Origin: Enterocloster hominis (ex Liu et al. 2021)
GTDB taxonomy: Bacteria > Bacillota > Clostridia > Lachnospirales > Lachnospiraceae
Length of the DNA stretch: 64,000 nucleotides
NCBI GenBank assembly: GCA_014385265.1
Contig: JACRTJ010000001.1
Span: forward strand, 47,931 to 111,930
Direction: 5' to 3'
The position numbers and the translations under genes are program-made. Below the pieces are notes generated by a model. That model worked only from the letters and a program-made list of their open reading frames with translations. It was not told where the DNA came from and did no database searches. Positions 52,044-61,904 of the stretch are shown one piece after another (position 1 is the first letter of the stretch; every line of letters starts with the position of its first letter).

Positions 52044-53147
52044 TTAACTCAAAGAATCTTGATATATTTCTTTATAAAAAGAGTTTATTCTATCCCAATC
52101 ATACTTTATAGAAGCGTGTACACATTGATTTTGTATAATATTATAAGAATTAATTACCTTTTTAATGGCACACACCAAATCATTTGTATTTAATCTTGTG
52201 TGAAATCCTACAACTCCTTCAGGAAATTGCTTATCAAAGCCTTCTCCCTTAGTATAAATTATAGGCAAACCTTGGCTTAAAGCTTCTGCATAGACTAATC
52301 CAAAGGTTTCTGTCTTAGATGTTAAAACAAATATTGTTGCTTCGCGATACTTTTCGATTAATTGTTCCTTACTCATATAATCAAAGTAACTGACAAAGTC
52401 ATATTTTTGTATTTTTTTTAGTAAATAAGGTTGAACACATGGACCTACAATATCCACATGGATTGGATACCCCTGATTAATTAACTGTTTAGTCGCTTTG
52501 CAAATTAATAACTGATTTTTATTTCTATTAATCCTTCCAACTGAAAGGATTCTAATATTTTTATCCATTTCCTTTCTATTCACATTTTTATGGGATGAAT
52601 AAAAATTATCAATTCCGTATGGGACGATATGTATTTTCTCTTGGATTTCATTATGATATTTGGATGGTATATATTTTTTTAATAAAGTTTCCTCATAGCT
52701 TTTTGAAGAAATAATAATGGAAGATGCGTTACGAAGAATTTCAACACCAAGCTTTCGCAGGAATACTATATATTTAAAAAAAATATTTAAATCTGTATTT
52801 TGTATAGTAACTATATATGGAGTTCCCCACTCTTTTTTTATTGTGTATGCTACGTACCCATTGGTAAACAATGAATGAGAAAAATTCAAATCAAACTTAT
52901 AGTTTACATATATCCTTTTATAATTCTTAATTGCTTTATTTTGCTTTACAAAAAAGAAAAATCTATCTATATAATTATAACATGGGCATCTATCTACATT
53001 TTCAGCATCACCATTAAAAAAAGAGTGTCCATAATATTGATAATAAAACACCCTTGAATTGGTAAATTCCTTTTGGTTCGCTACCAGATCACAAAAAATA
53101 GGAGTTTCGTAATAAGAACAAATATGGCAGATAGAATATTTTTTCAC
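52044..53147 (-). CDS. Glycosyltransferase family 4
   Basis: 367 residues from GTG 53147, chosen for AAGGAGG five bases upstream; a longer frame to 53192 would overlap the polymerase gene. GT-B fold: ILSVGRINRNKNQLLICKAT (donor-domain start), IHVDIVGPCVQPYLLKKIQK, and TSKTETFGLVYAEALSQGLP with the nucleotide-sugar EX7E-type motif. SIIISSKSYEETLLKKYIPS lies in the acceptor domain. AT-rich. Confidence 0.9.
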   Translation of the reverse strand: MKKYSICHICSYYETPIFCDLVANQKEFTNSRVFYYQYYGHSFFNGDAENVDRCPCYNYIDRFFFFVKQNKAIKNYKRIYVNYKFDLNFSHSLFTNGYVAYTIKKEWGTPYIVTIQNTDLNIFFKYIVFLRKLGVEILRNASSIIISSKSYEETLLKKYIPSKYHNEIQEKIHIVPYGIDNFYSSHKNVNRKEMDKNIRILSVGRINRNKNQLLICKATKQLINQGYPIHVDIVGPCVQPYLLKKIQKYDFVSYFDYMSKEQLIEKYREATIFVLTSKTETFGLVYAEALSQGLPIIYTKGEGFDKQFPEGVVGFHTRLNTNDLVCAIKKVINSYNIIQNQCVHASIKYDWDRINSFYKEIYQDSLS

Positions 53148-53163
53148 AGTTTCCTCCTTGGTG

Positions 53164-54240
53164 TCAATAACACATTTTAAACTGAATAACATATAGTAGT
53201 GGCATCATAATCCATAATAAAATACGCTTATTTTTATTAGATAGGGCAATATTACTGGAAATAATAGGAATAATAAATATAATAAAAAAATCATATGCTC
53301 TGTTTATTGCTCGTATAGGATATGCAATTCCGAGAATTATTAATCCAACTCCAACGATTGCTGACATTTTTTCGAAAAAAATGTTGTTAATATTGCAGAT
53401 TAATATAATTATCCCAATTAATATAAGCATATACCAATCAGTTAAGCCTACTTGATAGTCAAATGTGGATAAATAGCTATCAAACCCTTGTATTCCCATA
53501 TAACGAAAGAATGATAATGCTATTCCAGCTACTGTTGAAATAATTAATTGACTAGCATTTAAAAGAAGACCCAAAAACAATATTCCCCATTCGATAATAA
53601 AACCTTTAATATATCCCCTAATTTTTAGGCTACCTAGTATTAAAATACAAATAAATAATGTACCCATAGAATGCATACATATAGAACAAACCAACAGCAA
53701 TATACTGCGTATTTTTTTCTTTTCATGCCAATCAGCAACTGCACATAAACCTAACGCTATACTTAGTCCACTTCTTATAGCAATTCCACAGTAATGCATA
53801 CCACAATAAAACAGAAAAATAGTCCAGATGGTTATTAAATTAGAACTTTTTCTATGTGTAATAGCCTTTTCACACCGACTCATTCCGCTTATCATTAAAT
53901 AGCATGTTAAGCTTGATATAATTCCAAAAAAAACTCTAAAATGGAAGCCTAATTTCTTAAAAATAGACATTAATTTGACGAAGCAATATTCTATTCCTTT
54001 GTAACGAAGTCCAAATCGGAAACTCAATTCATTAATAGCATCTGATTGTTCGTAAATCTCTACATATCCTAATGTATCAGCGACTTCTAATGGTCGTAGA
54101 GCCATTAAAAAACTTATTGTAAGTATGTTAAACAGAAGAAAAACTGTTTTTGTAGCACATGTAAAACGATATTCTTGAATGCAGATAAACCAGTTGAAGA
54201 ATGCCACAAACGTATATATCAAAAAAAATAAAGTATACAT
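53164..54240 (-). CDS. EpsG/Wzy-like polysaccharide polymerase
   Basis: 358 residues, about nine to ten membrane segments. FLMALRPLEVADTLGYVEIY near the N terminus, GLRYKGIEYCFVKLM and later AIRSGLSIALGLCAVADWHE with CSICMHSMGTLFI fit the EpsG family (R-x-G and H-S-M motifs). It likely joins repeat units outside the membrane for locus B. AT-rich, weak RBS. Confidence 0.82.
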   Translation of the reverse strand: MYTLFFLIYTFVAFFNWFICIQEYRFTCATKTVFLLFNILTISFLMALRPLEVADTLGYVEIYEQSDAINELSFRFGLRYKGIEYCFVKLMSIFKKLGFHFRVFFGIISSLTCYLMISGMSRCEKAITHRKSSNLITIWTIFLFYCGMHYCGIAIRSGLSIALGLCAVADWHEKKKIRSILLLVCSICMHSMGTLFICILILGSLKIRGYIKGFIIEWGILFLGLLLNASQLIISTVAGIALSFFRYMGIQGFDSYLSTFDYQVGLTDWYMLILIGIIILICNINNIFFEKMSAIVGVGLIILGIAYPIRAINRAYDFFIIFIIPIISSNIALSNKNKRILLWIMMPLLYVIQFKMCY

Positions 54241-54264
54241 ATTTCTTTGCTTTCTACTTGAGGA

Positions 54265-55191
54265 TTAAAAAACAATTTTGAATTGTCCGTTGTCGATTTC
54301 TTTTACTTTTGTTCTTAACCTTATATAATTTTCCTTAAAATCTGGATGGAAAAATGACTTCAAGAAAAAATTAGTTAACGTCAAGAATCTAATAGTATTA
54401 ACTTGGTATTTGGAGGGATTGCAATATCTTTTAAAACAGTAATAAAGACTTGCGTATCTATGATAGTCAGAGAAACCATTACCGATTTTACGGGTTGAGG
54501 CGCCATGATTATGTACAATTATAGCCTCGGGGCAATAACATGCCATTAAATTTACATTTTGTAGTTTCTTACCTAAAATATATTCCTCTGCATATAAAAA
54601 GACATTATCGTCAAAAAGTCCTATTTGTTTAAACACATCCGATGAAATCAAAAAACAGCAACCTGAAACCATACCTTCAAACGTAATCGATGCATCCCAA
54701 TTTTTGACTGAATAACAACTATCTAATTTGGGGAATATCTTCCTTACATAATAAAATGGTTTTTTATCTGTAAGAGCAGATGCAAATGTATAGTTTTTCC
54801 TAAGAAATTGTCCATTTTCTCGCATTGGTGTATATATTTTAGGTCCAACTATTGCCACCATTGAACTTAATTCCTTTTTCATGATACTCACAATATCATT
54901 TAAAATGATAACATCACTATTTAGAATTAGTATTTCAGATGCTCCTTCGTTGATTGCAGTGCTAATCCCAACATTGTTTCCTCCAGAATAGCCTAGATTT
55001 TTATCAAGAAAAATGGTATTTACATTGCAATTAGATGAATATTTATTTTTTAGTTTATCTTTACAGGACTCCTCTGATGCGTTATCTACTAAATATATTT
55101 TGTATTCACACTTAATTCGTTTTTCAATTGCACTGATGCATTCTATGGTTGCGTCATAGGTATTATAATTTAATACTACAATGCCTGTCAT
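54265..55191 (-). CDS. Glycosyltransferase family 2 (rhamnosyltransferase-like)
   Basis: 308 residues, RBS GAGGAG. GIVVLNYNTYDATIECISA, YLVDNASEESCKDKLKNKY, FLDKNLGYSGGNNVGISTAI, ILILNSDVIILNDIV and VSGCCFLISSDVFKQIGLFD plus FLYAEEYILGKKLQ form the RfbF/WbbL-type GT2 pattern, which often transfers rhamnose or a related deoxysugar. AT-rich. Confidence 0.9.
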   Translation of the reverse strand: MTGIVVLNYNTYDATIECISAIEKRIKCEYKIYLVDNASEESCKDKLKNKYSSNCNVNTIFLDKNLGYSGGNNVGISTAINEGASEILILNSDVIILNDIVSIMKKELSSMVAIVGPKIYTPMRENGQFLRKNYTFASALTDKKPFYYVRKIFPKLDSCYSVKNWDASITFEGMVSGCCFLISSDVFKQIGLFDDNVFLYAEEYILGKKLQNVNLMACYCPEAIIVHNHGASTRKIGNGFSDYHRYASLYYCFKRYCNPSKYQVNTIRFLTLTNFFLKSFFHPDFKENYIRLRTKVKEIDNGQFKIVF

Positions 55192-55385
55192 TTGGTTAAT
55201 CTCCTCGTTTATAAGTATATTTTTATCTCACATAAACTTTTATTATCGGTCACATTAGATTCTGCTGTATGACTCGGCAGTAATACAAATAATAATATCC
55301 TACTGTTCCACAAAGTATTTACCGATCATACCGTATGAATACTATTCACAACAGATATAAAAAAATTTTTCATATGCTATACCCC

Positions 55386-55883
55386 CTATATCAAATTCCC
55401 TTTTTTATCTACCCTCCCAACCGCCTTTGCCGGCACTCCCGCCACTAACGTATAAGGCTCTATATTTTTTGTCACAACAGCCCCCGCAGCTACCATGGCA
55501 TATTCCCCAATTGTGTTCCCACACACGATTGTTGCGTTCGCACCAATACTGGCACCATGCTTTACAAGCGTTTTCTTATAGCCTGTACTTCCCTTCGGAA
55601 ACTCTGCCCGAGGTGTCAGATCATTCGTAAAAACACAGGAGGGGCCGCAAAAGACCCCATCCTCTAACTCTACACCTTCATAAACAGAAACATTGTTTTG
55701 AATTTTAACGTTATTTCCAATGATTACATGATTAGAAACATTCACATTTTGTCCCAGAGAACAGTTCTTTCCGATCCGGGCTCCTTTTTGGATATGACAG
55801 AAGTGCCAGATCTTTGTTCCTTCTCCGATTTCTACATCATCATCAATATAGCTGCTCTCGTGAACAAAATAATTCTTTCCCAT
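55386..55883 (-). CDS. Hexapeptide N-acetyltransferase, WbpD-like
   Basis: 165 residues, left-handed beta-helix: [112 protein letters not shown]. WbpD/WlbB acetylates the 3-amino group of UDP-GlcNAc3NA. ATG overlaps the TAA of the WbpB-like gene by one base (TAATG), so they are translationally coupled. Confidence 0.92.
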   Translation of the reverse strand: MGKNYFVHESSYIDDDVEIGEGTKIWHFCHIQKGARIGKNCSLGQNVNVSNHVIIGNNVKIQNNVSVYEGVELEDGVFCGPSCVFTNDLTPRAEFPKGSTGYKKTLVKHGASIGANATIVCGNTIGEYAMVAAGAVVTKNIEPYTLVAGVPAKAVGRVDKKGNLI

Positions 55884-56956
55884 TAAAACTCACCTTCCAT
55901 ATCTGTACTTGCAAAGTTTTCTAATGGCAGCCTTACAGCATGGCCTTCCTTCTGACTCTTATATATCGCCAGTACCAGCTCCAATGCATCCCGACCGGCA
56001 TATGCATCTACATATGGCTTCCGGTCATTCTGGATCGCGTCGATCATGTCTGCAAACAGGCTGGTATGACCGTTTCCATATACGTTGCTGGTTTCCTCCT
56101 GAAGTCCTTTATTTTTTGTATCTGCCTCAGATTCGTCCGCAAAATCCCAGACATCAATATTATTTGTAGAGGTCCCACCAATTTTCACAGTGCCCTTTTC
56201 CCCGAAGATATACAGAGTTTCTTCCAGATTCTTTGGATATACATTGGTGGTTCCCTCAATTGTGGCAATTGCCCCATTTTTAAATTTTACGACTGCCATT
56301 CCCACATCCTCAGCTTCCAGATAATCATGGAACTGCTGGCGTGTCTGGCCATATACCTCCTCAATCTCACCGCCGAAGGTCCAGCGGAGAAGGTCGATCC
56401 CATGGATACACTGGTTCATCAGTGCACCGCCATCCTGCGCCCATGTTCCGCGCCAGGGAGCCTGATCATAATATCCCTGATTCCTGTTCCAGCGTACATG
56501 GATAGATCCATGAGATAAACGTCCAAAACGTCCTGCTTCTAACGCATGTCGCATTTCCTGTACAGCGATGTTGAACCGGTTCTGATGGCACGCGCTTACC
56601 TTCACATGCTTTTCTTCGGAATGCCGGATGATTTCATTGGCATCAGAAATACTCATAGCCATAGGCTTTTCAATGATCACATGAACTCCATGGTCGATAC
56701 AGAAAAGAGCAATCTCTGCATGGATTCCGCTTTCTGTCGCAATACTGACCAGGTCCGGCTTTACTTCCTGTATCATGCTCTTATAGTCTGTATAGCGCAG
56801 GATAGACATATCGTTCTGTAACTCGTGCTTTGCAAGAAGTACTTCCATATGCTCTTGCACCACATCACAAACAGCTGAAATTTCTAACTGGTTATTTACC
56901 GCTGCCTTCATATGGTTTGTGGCAATCCGGCCACAGCCGATCAATGCGTATCTCAT
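55883..56956 (-). CDS. Gfo/Idh/MocA oxidoreductase, WbpB-like
   Basis: 357 residues from ATG 56956 with GGGAGGAG upstream; a longer frame to 56983 lacks an RBS. Rossmann start [20 protein letters not shown], then [40 protein letters not shown] (catalytic EKP), and [32 protein letters not shown] (HxxD motif). WbpB/WlbA oxidises C3 of UDP-GlcNAc-uronate, with NAD+ recycled by 2-oxoglutarate. It works between the WbpA-like dehydrogenase and the WbpE-like aminotransferase. Confidence 0.92.
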   Translation of the reverse strand: MRYALIGCGRIATNHMKAAVNNQLEISAVCDVVQEHMEVLLAKHELQNDMSILRYTDYKSMIQEVKPDLVSIATESGIHAEIALFCIDHGVHVIIEKPMAMSISDANEIIRHSEEKHVKVSACHQNRFNIAVQEMRHALEAGRFGRLSHGSIHVRWNRNQGYYDQAPWRGTWAQDGGALMNQCIHGIDLLRWTFGGEIEEVYGQTRQQFHDYLEAEDVGMAVVKFKNGAIATIEGTTNVYPKNLEETLYIFGEKGTVKIGGTSTNNIDVWDFADESEADTKNKGLQEETSNVYGNGHTSLFADMIDAIQNDRKPYVDAYAGRDALELVLAIYKSQKEGHAVRLPLENFASTDMEGEF

Positions 56957-56972
56957 CTGTATGCTCCTCCCA

Positions 56973-57896
56973 TTATTTATCATTTTCTTGCACCTGTCTT
57001 AAAACTTGTGCCGGATTTCCGACAACCACTGTATTGGGGACTACAGATTTTGTTACAACTGCTCCCATGCCAACTAAAGCATTTTCCCCAATCTCCAACT
57101 GATTCTTTACAATTCCTCCAGGTGCCACGTAACTCTTCTTTTTTAAAACAGCGCTCCCGCATATAACAGAACCGGCAATAACCATCACTGATTCCTCTAA
57201 CTTGACGTTATGGGCAATATGAACAAGATTATCTATCTTACAATGATCCTTGATGACGGTATTATCAAGAGTTCCTCTGTCAATACAGCTGCATGCTCCA
57301 ATTTCTACATCATTACCAATCTCAACCCCCCCGTAATGCCCTACTTTCTGAGGGATTCCATCATGGTCAATAAAATAGCCAAAACCATCCGATCCAATCA
57401 CTGTTCCCGAATGAATCTGACAGTTACTACCAATCGTAACATGATTAAAAATGGAAACATTATGTCCGATGGACGTTCCCGGCCCAATACTCACATCCTT
57501 CCCTATAAAACTATGATGGCCAACGGATACCGTATCATCAAGATTCGAGGATTCAATTACTGCAGTATCTGCTCTTTCTGTAACTGGTGGTTTAGCCCAG
57601 AAATGCTCTAATACTCGAAAAAACACCGCTTTGGGTTCCGGTGTGAGAAAAAAACTGATTGTTTTATTGCTTAACTCAAAAGGAGATTTCACTATAACCA
57701 GGACATCTGCCACCGATTCCAGTACTGAAAGATTCTGATTTACAGGGTTTTTTATCCATGTAATGGAATTAGAACTTACATTTGAAAATGAACAAAAATG
57801 ATCAATGGAAGTGTGGGGACTTCCAGAAAAATTTATCTGATAATCCGTGTTTGATTTGATAAATGTAAGGATCTCCTCTGCTGTTATTTGATACAC
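56973..57896 (-). CDS. LpxD-like hexapeptide acyltransferase
   Basis: 307 residues. A 100-residue N-terminal domain is followed by hexapeptide repeats (VSVGHHSFIGKDVSIGPGTS, IGHNVSIFNHVTIGSNCQIH) and GTVIGSDGFGYFIDHDGIPQ, KVGHYGGVEIGNDVEIGACS, CIDRGTLDNTVIKDHCKIDN, LVHIAHNVKLEESVMVIAGS. This is the LpxD pattern including the catalytic-type His region, yet Clostridia have no lipid A. It probably transfers an acyl or acetyl group to a sugar nucleotide for this glycan. It overlaps the upstream gene by 13 bp. A C7 (G7 in coding sense) run lies at 57326-57332. Confidence 0.8.
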   Translation of the reverse strand: MYQITAEEILTFIKSNTDYQINFSGSPHTSIDHFCSFSNVSSNSITWIKNPVNQNLSVLESVADVLVIVKSPFELSNKTISFFLTPEPKAVFFRVLEHFWAKPPVTERADTAVIESSNLDDTVSVGHHSFIGKDVSIGPGTSIGHNVSIFNHVTIGSNCQIHSGTVIGSDGFGYFIDHDGIPQKVGHYGGVEIGNDVEIGACSCIDRGTLDNTVIKDHCKIDNLVHIAHNVKLEESVMVIAGSVICGSAVLKKKSYVAPGGIVKNQLEIGENALVGMGAVVTKSVVPNTVVVGNPAQVLRQVQENDK

Positions 57897-58621
57897 AGTA
57901 CTTCCCCTTTCATCATAATCGAGTCCATATCTGAGATATTATTTTTATATGTTAGGTAACGTTCCATGTTAGCAGAATTAACATACCTATAAACTGTATC
58001 ATGGATGGATTGTTCCTGCTTGGAGTACCAAAAAGCATGTGTTAGGATATGGAGGCGTTCATATTGATTACTTCTGACAATTTCCTCAACTGGCTCACGC
58101 CAGTGCCTCCTTGAATCAGAGAGGTACTTAAACTCCTTGAAGAAAAGTCGGCTGTAACTATTAACCATTCCAGGAATCTCTAAATTAGTCTCCAATGTAT
58201 TTTCGGATGGACGATGCATAGATACAGTCGTTATTGGCACTCCGATGGCTTCAGACAGGATAGAAGCCTCCTTTTTAATTAAGAAGGCATATTCCTCTGT
58301 ATTCGCAATTTCATATTGAGTTTCATCAAAATGAATCCCCACTTCATGTCTGTATTTTCTAATAGTCCTTAAACACTCTATAGTTCTTTTGGAAAATATG
58401 TTATAAAAATCACTTGTTAACAGTACAAAATATGTACTCTGCACACCTTCTGAATACTCCAACATAGCCATCTCTAATGCCTTCTCAGGGGAGTTATCAA
58501 TATCATGCCGGAGAATTACACAGCGCTGTTTTTCGCTCCAATTGTGGTAATCAGCAAATGAATACGCATTTTCTTTTAGAAGTGATAGAAGCTTCAGATA
58601 GCTTTGATAGTTAAACTGCAT
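57884..58621 (-). CDS. Polysaccharide deacetylase-like protein
   Basis: 245 residues. VILRHDIDNSPEKALEMAML contains the HD pair of the NodB/CE4 fold, followed by YFVLLTSDFYNIF, HEVGIHFDETQYE, TVSMHRPSENTLE and LHILTHAFWYSKQEQ. This subgroup in glycan clusters is often linked with sugar or lipid-sugar modification; activity may be lost or altered since the full CE4 metal triad is only partly visible. The stop is adjacent to its LpxD-like neighbour and the start abuts the WbpA-like gene. Confidence 0.75.
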   Translation of the reverse strand: MQFNYQSYLKLLSLLKENAYSFADYHNWSEKQRCVILRHDIDNSPEKALEMAMLEYSEGVQSTYFVLLTSDFYNIFSKRTIECLRTIRKYRHEVGIHFDETQYEIANTEEYAFLIKKEASILSEAIGVPITTVSMHRPSENTLETNLEIPGMVNSYSRLFFKEFKYLSDSRRHWREPVEEIVRSNQYERLHILTHAFWYSKQEQSIHDTVYRYVNSANMERYLTYKNNISDMDSIMMKGEVLCIK

Positions 58622-59941
58622 TTACAAAACCTCAATATTTTCTCTGGGATGGATATCCTTCATTACATTTTTTGTGTCAAAGATTGCCTTTGCATTTGCC
58701 TGTACCATGGCATAATCCACATTGCTGTGGGCAGTGGTAATCATAACCAGGTCATAAGAGGCAATGATCTCGGGTGAAATTTCTGTAAGACCTGCCATTA
58801 CCTTCCCATTTTCTTTATACTCAGGAATCCAGGGATCATAGAAGTCAACTAATACCTGTTCCTTGTGTAACTCGTCAATCACACGGATTGCCGGACTCTC
58901 CCGATAATCGTCAATATCCTGTTTATAGGCCACACCGAGGACCAAGATTCTGCTGTTCTTTAACGATTTTTCGTGATTGTTTAGAATTTTTCCTGCTCGT
59001 TCTACACAATATTCGGGCATCCTGTCATTAATCATCATAGAGGTTTCAATCATTGATGTATGAAAACCATACTCACGGGCTTTCCAGGACAGGTAGTAGG
59101 GGTCCAAAGGAATGCAGTGACCTCCAAGCCCTGGGCCTGGATAAAAGGCTTGGAAACCGTAGGGCTTTGTTTTGGCAGCGTCCACAACTTCCCACATACT
59201 GATTCCCATTTTGTTACAGAGCATGGTCAATTCATTGACCAGACCGATATTGATATTGCGATATGTATTCTCCAAAATTTTTTCCATTTCCGCAATGGCT
59301 GGAGAAGACACCTCATATACATCCCCCTCCAAAACAGCCCGGTACATGGAGGCGATCACCTCGGTTGCATCCTTCCCGATTGCACCGACAACCTTGGGAG
59401 TATTCTTGGTTTTATAAATCAGATTGCCGGGATCAACGCGTTCTGGGGAAAATCCCAGGTAAAAATCTTTCCCACATTTCAAGCCGGAGCCTTCCTCCAG
59501 AATTGGTTTAATCAGTTCTTCGGTTGTTCCTGGATATGTGGTAGACTCCAAAACGACCATAGTTTCTCTTGTAAGATATTTGGCAACCTCTGTGGTAGAA
59601 GCTCTTACAAAGCTGATATCTGGCTGCTGGTGGGCATCTAGTGGGGTAGGAACGCAGATCGCAATGAAATCTACATCTTTTACAAAAGAAAAATCCGTAG
59701 TAGCAGAAAGGGTTCCTGCATCTACCAGTTTCTTTAAATCACTATCAACGACATCTCCAATATAATTATGACCAGTATTTACTAAATCCACTTTTTCCTT
59801 TTGGACATCGAAACCGATAGTTTTAAAACCGGCTTTTGCCTTTTCTACTGCCAGGGGAAGACCGACGTAACCTAAACCAATAACACCAACTATAATTTCT
59901 CTGTTTTCAATTTTATGAAGAAGTTTGCTTTTCATTATCAT
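58622..59941 (-). CDS. wbpA: UDP-N-acetylglucosamine 6-dehydrogenase, WbpA-like
   Basis: 439 residues. VGVIGLGYVGLPLAVEKAKA, FIAICVPTPLDAHQQPDISF, VLESTTYPGTTEELIKPILE, FYLGFSPERVDPGN, EMEKILENTYRNINIGLVNE and the active-site Cys in YPGPGLGGHCIPLDPYYLSW. This is the WbpA/WbpO/TviB form that makes UDP-GlcNAc-uronate (or GalNAc-uronate), distinct from the UDP-glucose enzyme at 28262. First step of the diacetamido-uronic acid route. Start may be 59941 or ATG 59935. Confidence 0.93.
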   Translation of the reverse strand: MIMKSKLLHKIENREIIVGVIGLGYVGLPLAVEKAKAGFKTIGFDVQKEKVDLVNTGHNYIGDVVDSDLKKLVDAGTLSATTDFSFVKDVDFIAICVPTPLDAHQQPDISFVRASTTEVAKYLTRETMVVLESTTYPGTTEELIKPILEEGSGLKCGKDFYLGFSPERVDPGNLIYKTKNTPKVVGAIGKDATEVIASMYRAVLEGDVYEVSSPAIAEMEKILENTYRNINIGLVNELTMLCNKMGISMWEVVDAAKTKPYGFQAFYPGPGLGGHCIPLDPYYLSWKAREYGFHTSMIETSMMINDRMPEYCVERAGKILNNHEKSLKNSRILVLGVAYKQDIDDYRESPAIRVIDELHKEQVLVDFYDPWIPEYKENGKVMAGLTEISPEIIASYDLVMITTAHSNVDYAMVQANAKAIFDTKNVMKDIHPRENIEVL

Positions 59942-59956
59942 ACACCCTCATTTTCT

Positions 59957-61177
59957 TTAAAATAATGCCTCAAAGTTTTTGGCAAGTTTTTTGTAAGTAA
60001 AATGTTCAAGAACAGCTTTTTTTCCGTTTGCTCCTAGTACACTTCGCTGTTCTAAGCTTAATTCTTTTATATCTTTTATAGAATGAACAATTCCCTCCGT
60101 ATCTCCAGAATTTATTCTTAATCCACAATTATATTGTTCAACAGCAGTTTCTGGTGCTGTAAATGCAAAAATGATAGGTTTACCAGCCATCATAGAGTCA
60201 AATAATTTATTAGGGCATAAGCCAAATTGGTATAATGGAGAGTTGGCTCCTCCTATATATATACAGTCAATACTTTTTAGCAATTCTGGTATACTGGCTT
60301 TGGATACTGCCGGAAGGAAATGAACTTGATCTAATTTTTCTTCCTCTTTTCGTTTAAGTAGGTTTTTCTTTTCTACTCCATCTCCAACCAGTAAAAAGGA
60401 TATTTGGGAATCATTTATTCTCTTTGCCACATCTAAAAGTATATCCAGTGCATTTGAAAGGGCATGTCCGCCAAAATATCCAACAATAAACTGACCTTTA
60501 TGCTCCTCAAAAAAATTTTTGTGTATTTCTGGCAATGGAGCTGGATTTTCCCATTCACTTACTACCACACCGTTAGGAATACATACATATTTCTCTGCAT
60601 CCATCCCGTGAGCTATCATATAAGATTTTGCATGTGGTAATAATGACACAACCCGGTCTGAATGCTGATATGCTGAGTTCTCTGCAAACTGCATTAAAAC
60701 TACAAAAGGATGTCTCTTGGACATTCCCCCCACTTCATATAAAGTGGCTGGCCACATATCATGAACCTCATGTATAAGCTTAATATTCTTTAAGCAATAT
60801 TTCCGTATCCTTTGTCCAGCATAGGTATCCAATGGATAGGTAGAGGAGGTGATGACCACATCCGGTTTCCATTCCCTCGCAATCACTTTTGCCTTCAGCC
60901 ATATTTTTCCGACAAAACGGAACATCGTCAGCGCACGCCGCACTCCATTTCCGTCATAGTCTCCGGTCCGAAGCCAGTGATAACGGATCCCATCTATTTC
61001 TTCTATCTGCCAGTCCCTCTGTACTTTGGGATTTTTTCTACGCAGATGGGAATAATCGGCTGCAATGATATCAACCTCATGGCCTTGCCGGATCCATTCC
61101 TGGGCCATATAATAAGGCCGGAATTCCATTCCCATTTCCGGACTGCCAGCATAATGATTTATCAATAAGATTTTCAT
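59957..61177 (-). CDS. Glycosyltransferase family 4, WbuB-like
   Basis: 406 residues. MKILLINHYAGSPEMGMEFR, PYYMAQEWIRQGHEVDIIAA, KPDVVITSSTYPLDTYAGQR, KLIHEVHDMWPATLYEVGGM, FIVGYFGGHALSNALDILLD, and SPLYQFGLCPNKLFDSMMAG form a WbuB/WcaL-type GT-B enzyme. It likely adds the second sugar to the lipid-linked first sugar placed by the phosphoglycosyl transferase encoded just upstream. Confidence 0.9.
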   Translation of the reverse strand: MKILLINHYAGSPEMGMEFRPYYMAQEWIRQGHEVDIIAADYSHLRRKNPKVQRDWQIEEIDGIRYHWLRTGDYDGNGVRRALTMFRFVGKIWLKAKVIAREWKPDVVITSSTYPLDTYAGQRIRKYCLKNIKLIHEVHDMWPATLYEVGGMSKRHPFVVLMQFAENSAYQHSDRVVSLLPHAKSYMIAHGMDAEKYVCIPNGVVVSEWENPAPLPEIHKNFFEEHKGQFIVGYFGGHALSNALDILLDVAKRINDSQISFLLVGDGVEKKNLLKRKEEEKLDQVHFLPAVSKASIPELLKSIDCIYIGGANSPLYQFGLCPNKLFDSMMAGKPIIFAFTAPETAVEQYNCGLRINSGDTEGIVHSIKDIKELSLEQRSVLGANGKKAVLEHFTYKKLAKNFEALF

Positions 61178-61217
61178 CTAAATATAAGTCCTTTCCGTCC
61201 ATCGCGCAGAGAGCCTC

Positions 61218-61904
61218 TTAAATTACCGCCGCTACTGTTTTAAAAAGCACCTGTACGTCTCTTATGATAGACGTTTTCTTTAGCTCTATAAAATTCCATT
61301 TCATCTTCTCCGGCAGTATCTTCTCCACATAAACCCGGTCGGCCTCCTCTCCACAGACCCCCTGCAGCATCCGTTCCTCGTCTTTATAGCAGATACTGGC
61401 CATGGAGGTCACTCCTGCCGGCAGCAGCAGTGTGGCGTACATCTCATCCGTATATTCCTTAACAAATTTCGGTACCTCCGGCCGGGTCCCCACAAAAGTC
61501 ATTTCGCCCTTCCAGATATTGATCAGCTGCGGAAGTTCGTCCAGGCGGCATCCCCTGAGAAAGGAACCGGCCCGTGTGATCCTGGGGTCCTTCCCGACCG
61601 TCACCTGGCTTCCGATCCGGTCTGCATTGACGACCATGGTCCGGAACTTATAGATCTCAAAGGGCCTTCCATACTGGGTGATCCGTTTCTGGCGATAGAA
61701 TACAGGACCTTCCGAGTCCATCCGGATCCAGATCCCGAGTCCCAGCAGGACTGGGGAGAGGAGGATGAGCATGACACTGGACATGGAAAAGTCAAACAGC
61801 CGCTTTAGATACAGGCTGTACCGTTTTTTTTCCAGTGCCTTGTAGTAAGGACGCACCGCATCGGTCCTCATGAACTCCGGAAGCTCTTCCCAGCGCCTTA
61901 ACAT
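61218..61904 (-). CDS. Monotopic phosphoglycosyl transferase, PglC-like
   Basis: 228 residues. YLKRLFDFSMSSVMLILLSP (re-entrant membrane helix), IRMDSEGPVFYRQKRI, YKFRTMVVNADRIG, GCRLDELPQLINIWKGEMTF, VGTRPEVPKFVKE and AGVTSMASICYKDEE are PGT motifs; there are no further membrane segments, so it is the minimal PglC-type rather than the polytopic WcaJ-type of locus A. It starts locus B glycan by moving a sugar-1-phosphate, likely a 4-amino-trideoxy sugar, onto undecaprenyl phosphate. Overlaps the neighbour by 7 bp. Confidence 0.92.
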   Translation of the reverse strand: MLRRWEELPEFMRTDAVRPYYKALEKKRYSLYLKRLFDFSMSSVMLILLSPVLLGLGIWIRMDSEGPVFYRQKRITQYGRPFEIYKFRTMVVNADRIGSQVTVGKDPRITRAGSFLRGCRLDELPQLINIWKGEMTFVGTRPEVPKFVKEYTDEMYATLLLPAGVTSMASICYKDEERMLQGVCGEEADRVYVEKILPEKMKWNFIELKKTSIIRDVQVLFKTVAAVI

